NCBI GenBank assembly: GCA_024233135.1
Contig: JACKPZ010000046.1
Span: 1-19,961 of the forward strand
DNA from: Akkermansiaceae bacterium
Lineage (GTDB): Bacteria; Verrucomicrobiota; Verrucomicrobiia; Verrucomicrobiales; Akkermansiaceae
Direction of reading: 5' to 3'
Length of the DNA stretch: 19,961 nucleotides
This document shows positions 15,748 through 19,961 of this stretch, in pieces. The notes beneath the pieces are model-generated. The model had not been told where the DNA came from, searched no databases, and saw only the letters and a program-made list of their open reading frames with translations. Made by a program: the position numbers and the translations under genes. The first letter of the stretch is position 1. The number at the start of each line of letters is the position of its first letter.

Positions 15748-18700
15748 ATGAAGCCCAAGAACCGTTCTATCCAACTCCTTCTCGTTTCCCTCACCATCTC
15801 CCTCACCCAAGCGCACGCCCAATACATCTGGGATCCGGATGGCAATCAGGCGGCGGACGGAGGAACCGGTGCGTGGGACACCACGTCGTTGAACTGGGAT
15901 GATGACGGCAGCGCACCGAACGTCGCCTGGGACAACACCGGCGCCACCACCGCCCGCTTCGGCGTCGGAGGAGCCACCTTGAACATCGCGTCCGGCGGAG
16001 TGACCGTCGGCGACATCCTCATCGATACACCCACCGGAAGCGGTGCGGTTCTCTTCAAGGCCGCCGTCGATGGCGAAGGCCCCGCCGTCAGGAGCGGCGG
16101 AGCGACATGGGATCTTGGCGGCCGCACGCTCGACTTCGTCAACGACAACAACGCCAACGACACCGCGCTTTTCATGACCAGCGGTGATACGCTCGTCCTC
16201 ACCGACTCGGAAAACCTTGGCAACGCCATCTTCGACGGCGGCGAGAAACCCGGAGGTGCCGACTGGGGTGTCGCGGGTGCGACGCTCGACGTGCAGAATG
16301 CGATGACGGTGAAAGGCAACCGGGCGAGCATCGGGTTGTTCGGAAAGGTCAAACTGGTCGACGGGTGCACCTACCTGCATGAGCGCAACAACGGCGGCAG
16401 CGAGGGATATGCGACCGATTGGCAACTGGTTTCCGGATCCGTCACCTTCGATCGGCGTTACGCAAACAACAACGGACAATACGCTCTCAACGGTGTCATC
16501 AGCGGAGTCGGTGAGATGGTCGTCAACGTCGCCGGCGGCGGTGGCAGCATCCTGACCATTGCCAATCCTGCCAACACCTGGAGCGGCGGCCTGTCCATCC
16601 TCGGCGGATCGACCCTCCTCGCCACCGGCTCCCTCGGCGACACGGCGAACGCGATCTTCATCGATGCGGGTGCCCTTCTCGACATCCGTGGCAACCAAAC
16701 CCTGGAGGGAGATATCTCCGGCGATGGCGACATGACGCTCTCGAATGGCGCGGTGGTTGACATGTCCGGCATCAACACCTGGACCGGAACCACCTCGCTC
16801 ACCGGCGCCAGCCTCAACATCCTCGCCGCGGACGCGCTCTCGCCCGACACGACCATTATCTTCAATGGCTCGGATCCCTTCCTCAACATCGGTGCCGATC
16901 TCGACACCGGAAACGCCGCGGATTTCACCTCCTCCATCGGCGCGGGTGCCGGCCAGGTCCAGTGGACCGCGGGCGGCGGATTCGGAGCGATCGGTGACGA
17001 CCGCACGGTCAACATCGGTGGTGCCGGCGCGACGATCACCTTCGGAGATCCCGACTTTGTCGCGGATCTCGGCACCCTCGCCCTCCAGCTCGGCAGCGCG
17101 GAGTCGACTCATAGCGTGACGTTTGTCAATCCGCTCGTGTTTCCGACCGCGCTGACAAACTACGGAATCCGTTCCGAAAACGGCGCCGCTCCGATCGATG
17201 GCATCTTGAGTGGGCAGCTGTCCGGTCCGGGTGGCCTCAACAAGCGCGGCGGCGGCGTGCTCCAGCTCACCAACGCCTCGAACTCATGGTCCGGTGAAAC
17301 CCTCGTCACTGAGGGCACCCTGCTCGCGGACACCCTGGCGGCGGTTCCCGACATCTCATTGGTCACCGTCTCCGCCGGCGCTTCGTTCGGCGGCAGCACC
17401 GGCAATCTCGGCGTTTCCGATTTCGACAACATCCTCGCCTCCGCCGTCTTCGAGCCCGGCTCCGCGCTCGCCTTCGACACCAGCAGCGGAAACTTCGACT
17501 ACACCAGCGACCTGACGGGCGACATCGGCGTCACCAAGACCGGTCCGAACACGCTCACGCTGTTCGGAGCGCTCAGCTACACCGGGCCGACGACCATCTA
17601 CGACGGCAGCATCGTGTTTTCCGGCGGCAGCCTGCCGGACGGCTCGGCGCTCACCCTCAACGACAACATCTTCGACCTCGCCGGAAACGATCTCAACGTC
17701 GGCGGACTCGCATCGTTCCTGGATACGGCCGCCATCATCGACAGCGTCGGCGGCGCGACGCTCACCATCGATTCGCTCGAAGGAACGAGTTACAATTTCC
17801 TCGGCACCCTCGGCCAGTCGGGCGGCGGTTCGAACAACTTCAGCCTCGTGAAATTCGGCGGTGGAAACCAGACCCTCGCCGCTGCGAACTACTACACCGG
17901 CACGACCACGCTCACCGGCGGCCGTCTGGACGCACCGGCGCCCGCGTCGCTCGGCGCCACACCGGCCACACTCGACTTCTCCGGCATCACGATCACCGGC
18001 GGCGAATTGCGCATCAACGCCCTCGGCGCGAACCCTTGGAGCGAGTCGGATATCTATTCTCTGGCCGCCGATGCCACCATCAGCGGTGGCTTCGACACCA
18101 TCATCGGTCTCAACACCGAGGGCGATTGGACGCCATCGTCTGTTATCAGCGGCGACTTCGGCCTGCGCCTCATCGGTGGCATCAACAACGCTTTGTTCTC
18201 GTGGGACAAACTGCATGCTTATACCGGACAAACCATCATTCAGACCGGCCAGCTTGTTCCCACCATCGATGACGCGCTGCCTGCCGGGACGGTCGTGACC
18301 ATCCTCAACAACGGGACGCTCGGCATTCTCGATCTGAACGGGACCAACCAGACGATCGGCGGCCTCAGCGACACGGGTGGTGGTGGCGGCAACACCAAGT
18401 CGCTCGACAACACCGCCGACAGCACGACTTCGACTCTCACCATCGATGTGGGGACCGGCGAATACTACAACTACGGCCGTGAAATCCGCGAGAACACCGG
18501 ATTCATCGACATCGTCAAACAGGGCGACGGCACGCAGGTTCTCCAGCGGCCGGGCGTCTTCAGCGCTTCGTCGGTCAATCTTACCGTCTCCGGTGGCACG
18601 CTCGGCCTCAACCAGGGTTTCACCAACGGCTTCGGAACCGTCACCGTGGAAGCCGGAGGCACCTTCCTGCTCGAGGGCACCTGCGGCATGTATGTCGATC

Positions 18701-19605
18701 TCGCGGGTGCGTTCGGTCCCGGCATCGATGGCGATGCCGACAACGACGGCATCGCCGATTCGGAGGATCCCGACAACCTCACCAACAGCACCATCGGCAC
18801 GGCCACGGTGACCAACCTTGTCGGATTCTCCGACGGAGCCGCCTTCGAGTTTGAAATCGGCGACTGGAACGGTGCGGACAACCTCGGCGCCGTCGCGGGC
18901 ACGGATTACGACCTGCTGGTCGCCACCGACCTCGACTTCAGCGCTCTCACGGCGGGCGGTCTGACCGTGCGCATCGGCGGCATGGTGCCCGCGGACTTCG
19001 CCGAGTCGAACCAGACCTTCGTCATCATGCAGGCGGTGTCCGGCGTGAGCGGCTTCGACGTGTCCGACGTCACCATCGACGACAGCGCGTTCACCGGCGG
19101 CGGAAGCTGGGCGGTTTCGCAGAACGGATTGAACATCGAGTTGCAATACACCGCGGCGACCGGCGATGCCTACGACACCTGGACCGCGTCCAAAGGGCTC
19201 GCCGGTGGCGACGCGGCCTTCGGTGCGGATCCGGACAACGACAACATCCGCAACGGGCTCGAGTTTGTTCTCGGCGGAGAACCCAGTCCCGCCAACCCGG
19301 GATCGGATTCGTCCGCGCTGCTGCCGACCGTCGATGAAACCTCCGGCGATCTCGTCTTCACCTTCCGTCGCAAGGATCTGTCCGAAGGCGTCGCGAATCT
19401 CGTGTTCCAGTGGTCCACCGACCTCAGTTTCCCGCCGGCCAACGATGTTCCCGTCGGGGCCGTGGATTCGGTGACCGATGGGGTCATCGTCGATGTCACC
19501 GAGGACGACCCGGATGCCGACACCGACACCATCGTCATCACCGTGCCCGCGGCGAAGGCCCCGGGTGGCAAACTCTTCGGCCGCCTTGAGGCGGTGAAAC
19601 CATGA
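15748..19605 (+). CDS. giant secreted autotransporter-associated beta-strand repeat (PATR) protein
   Basis: This 1285-residue exported protein probably acts at the cell surface or outside as an adhesin or glycan-binding fibre; no catalytic motif is seen. The signal peptide MKPKNRSIQLLLVSLTISLT-QAHA is followed by QYIWDPDGN. A beta-helix-like body follows, with repeats built around (N/Y)xWxG or YTGxT plus 'GGTL' turns: NTWSGG (276-281), INTWTGT (342-348), SNSWSGE (511-517), SYTGPT (610-615), YYTGTT (715-720), AYTGQT (824-829), and a last unit near 936-960. An Asp-rich loop DGDADNDGIADSEDPDN (994-1010) looks Ca-binding. From about 1142 comes a verrucomicrobial C-terminal region: YDTWTASKGL, DPDNDNIRNGLEFVLGG (1161-1177) and a beta segment ending GRLEAVKP. 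No autotransporter beta-barrel is present, so export must use another route. The start at 15748 is chosen for the signal peptide. A strong terminator follows. Confidence 0.9.
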   Translation: MKPKNRSIQLLLVSLTISLTQAHAQYIWDPDGNQAADGGTGAWDTTSLNWDDDGSAPNVAWDNTGATTARFGVGGATLNIASGGVTVGDILIDTPTGSGAVLFKAAVDGEGPAVRSGGATWDLGGRTLDFVNDNNANDTALFMTSGDTLVLTDSENLGNAIFDGGEKPGGADWGVAGATLDVQNAMTVKGNRASIGLFGKVKLVDGCTYLHERNNGGSEGYATDWQLVSGSVTFDRRYANNNGQYALNGVISGVGEMVVNVAGGGGSILTIANPANTWSGGLSILGGSTLLATGSLGDTANAIFIDAGALLDIRGNQTLEGDISGDGDMTLSNGAVVDMSGINTWTGTTSLTGASLNILAADALSPDTTIIFNGSDPFLNIGADLDTGNAADFTSSIGAGAGQVQWTAGGGFGAIGDDRTVNIGGAGATITFGDPDFVADLGTLALQLGSAESTHSVTFVNPLVFPTALTNYGIRSENGAAPIDGILSGQLSGPGGLNKRGGGVLQLTNASNSWSGETLVTEGTLLADTLAAVPDISLVTVSAGASFGGSTGNLGVSDFDNILASAVFEPGSALAFDTSSGNFDYTSDLTGDIGVTKTGPNTLTLFGALSYTGPTTIYDGSIVFSGGSLPDGSALTLNDNIFDLAGNDLNVGGLASFLDTAAIIDSVGGATLTIDSLEGTSYNFLGTLGQSGGGSNNFSLVKFGGGNQTLAAANYYTGTTTLTGGRLDAPAPASLGATPATLDFSGITITGGELRINALGANPWSESDIYSLAADATISGGFDTIIGLNTEGDWTPSSVISGDFGLRLIGGINNALFSWDKLHAYTGQTIIQTGQLVPTIDDALPAGTVVTILNNGTLGILDLNGTNQTIGGLSDTGGGGGNTKSLDNTADSTTSTLTIDVGTGEYYNYGREIRENTGFIDIVKQGDGTQVLQRPGVFSASSVNLTVSGGTLGLNQGFTNGFGTVTVEAGGTFLLEGTCGMYVDLAGAFGPGIDGDADNDGIADSEDPDNLTNSTIGTATVTNLVGFSDGAAFEFEIGDWNGADNLGAVAGTDYDLLVATDLDFSALTAGGLTVRIGGMVPADFAESNQTFVIMQAVSGVSGFDVSDVTIDDSAFTGGGSWAVSQNGLNIELQYTAATGDAYDTWTASKGLAGGDAAFGADPDNDNIRNGLEFVLGGEPSPANPGSDSSALLPTVDETSGDLVFTFRRKDLSEGVANLVFQWSTDLSFPPANDVPVGAVDSVTDGVIVDVTEDDPDADTDTIVITVPAAKAPGGKLFGRLEAVKP

Positions 19606-19616
19606 CATATCTTCCC

Positions 19617-19649
19617 CCGCCCGCCGGTCCGCCGGCGGGCGGTGTTTTT
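19617..19649 (+). terminator. intrinsic terminator after the PATR gene
   Basis: An 11-bp perfect GC stem (CCGCCCGCCGG 19617-19627 with CCGGCGGGCGG 19632-19642, loop TCCG) is followed by TGTTTTT (19643-19649), 11 bases past the stop codon. This separates the PATR gene from the next one. Confidence 0.9.
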
Positions 19650-19687
19650 CCATCCAACAGAATATCACTTACCGGTTCCCGACCACC

Positions 19688-19961
19688 ATGAAACCCACCC
19701 CCTTCGTCGCCGCGCTGGTCGCGTCATTCGCAGCAAGCGCATCCGCCCAACTCGCCTGGGATCCCGCGGGCGATCAATCGAACTCCGGCGGCGCCGGAAC
19801 ATGGAACACGTCGTCGCTCAACTGGAACGACAACGGCTCCGCTCCCAACGTGACCTGGACCAACGGCTCCAGCGCCACCTTCGGCGGGACCGGCGGCACC
19901 ATTGCCATCGCCACCGGCGCGGGAATCAGCGCGGGCAACCTCACATTCTCGAACAGCAGCG
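19688..19961 (+). CDS. second PATR-type secreted protein, N-terminus only (runs off the window)
   Basis: Ninety-one codons are visible. The signal peptide is MKPTPFVAALVASFAASASA, followed by QLAWDPAGDQ. The mature N-terminus parallels the preceding PATR protein: AWDPAGDQ...GGAGTWNTSSLNWNDNGSAPNVTW against IWDPDGNQ...GGTGAWDTTSLNWDDDGSAPNVAW, so these are tandem paralogues. The segment TFGGTGGTIAIATGAGISAGNLTF is the first beta-repeat turn. Only an upstream-half-like CTTACCGG (19668-19675) is seen before it, without the matching downstream half, so its promoter is unclear. No Shine-Dalgarno is visible. Confidence 0.88.
   Translation, partial: MKPTPFVAALVASFAASASAQLAWDPAGDQSNSGGAGTWNTSSLNWNDNGSAPNVTWTNGSSATFGGTGGTIAIATGAGISAGNLTFSNSS

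Noticed and set aside
15748..19605. CRISPR or tandem DNA repeats in the repetitive PATR gene
   Set aside because: The repetition is at protein level with varied unit length and no conserved DNA repeat or spacer pattern.
19668..19691. CTTACCGG before the second PATR gene as a fourth ECF promoter
   Set aside because: At the conserved spacing there is no CTAT half, and that position falls on the start codon itself.

Overview
The window is GC-rich, densely coding chromosomal DNA and most likely comes from a member of the Verrucomicrobia (Verrucomicrobiae, Luteolibacter/Haloferula-like). That placement is inferred from gene content: a fused CcoN-CcoO cytochrome oxidase, an ECF sigma factor of the Rhodopirellula/Verrucomicrobium type paired with a FecR-LamG membrane protein, a sulfatase beside a pseudopilin with a C-terminal DGHVE motif, giant autotransporter-associated beta-strand-repeat (PATR) secreted proteins, and the recurring 'GDxNxxGxxNxxxYxxG' C-terminal region of verrucomicrobial secreted proteins. 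Almost no start codon has a Shine-Dalgarno sequence. No stretch longer than 300 bases lacks a gene.

Layout. (1) 1-3486 (+): tail of an unidentified gene, then a cbb3 oxidase operon (ccoNO fusion, a 59-residue CcoQ-like membrane peptide, and a CcoP-like subunit with only one haem site), closed by a bidirectional terminator at 3524-3570. (2) 3585-6659 (-): a 2-Cys peroxiredoxin and the arginine genes argJ and argC, with argC upstream of argJ. (3) 6737-6853 (+): tRNA-Pro(GGG) running directly into a 19-bp perfect terminator hairpin. (4) 6923-10303 (-): an accessory-looking block with two secreted paralogues of unknown function that are nearly identical in some segments and diverged in others. 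An AAA_14/DUF4143 ATPase lies between them. The block also holds a 44-bp near-perfect palindrome and what looks like the broken 5' end of an endonuclease/exonuclease/phosphatase-family gene. (5) 10406-19961: a secreted sulfatase (-), divergent from an ECF sigma factor and its FecR-LamG partner (+), followed by a pseudopilin, a 1285-residue PATR protein, and the start of a second PATR protein.

The most interesting signal is regulatory. Upstream of the sigma factor, the pseudopilin and the first PATR gene I find the same two-part element, GTNACCGG, 13 bases, CTAT, with identical spacing. A degenerate copy faces the sulfatase. This suggests that the ECF sigma factor activates its own operon and a local regulon of surface and secreted proteins, gated by a membrane FecR protein whose outer LamG domain could sense a carbohydrate. 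A plausible reading is a sulfated-glycan sensing, binding and desulfation module, but the function is inferred. Mismatch counts and motif comparisons were made by eye.
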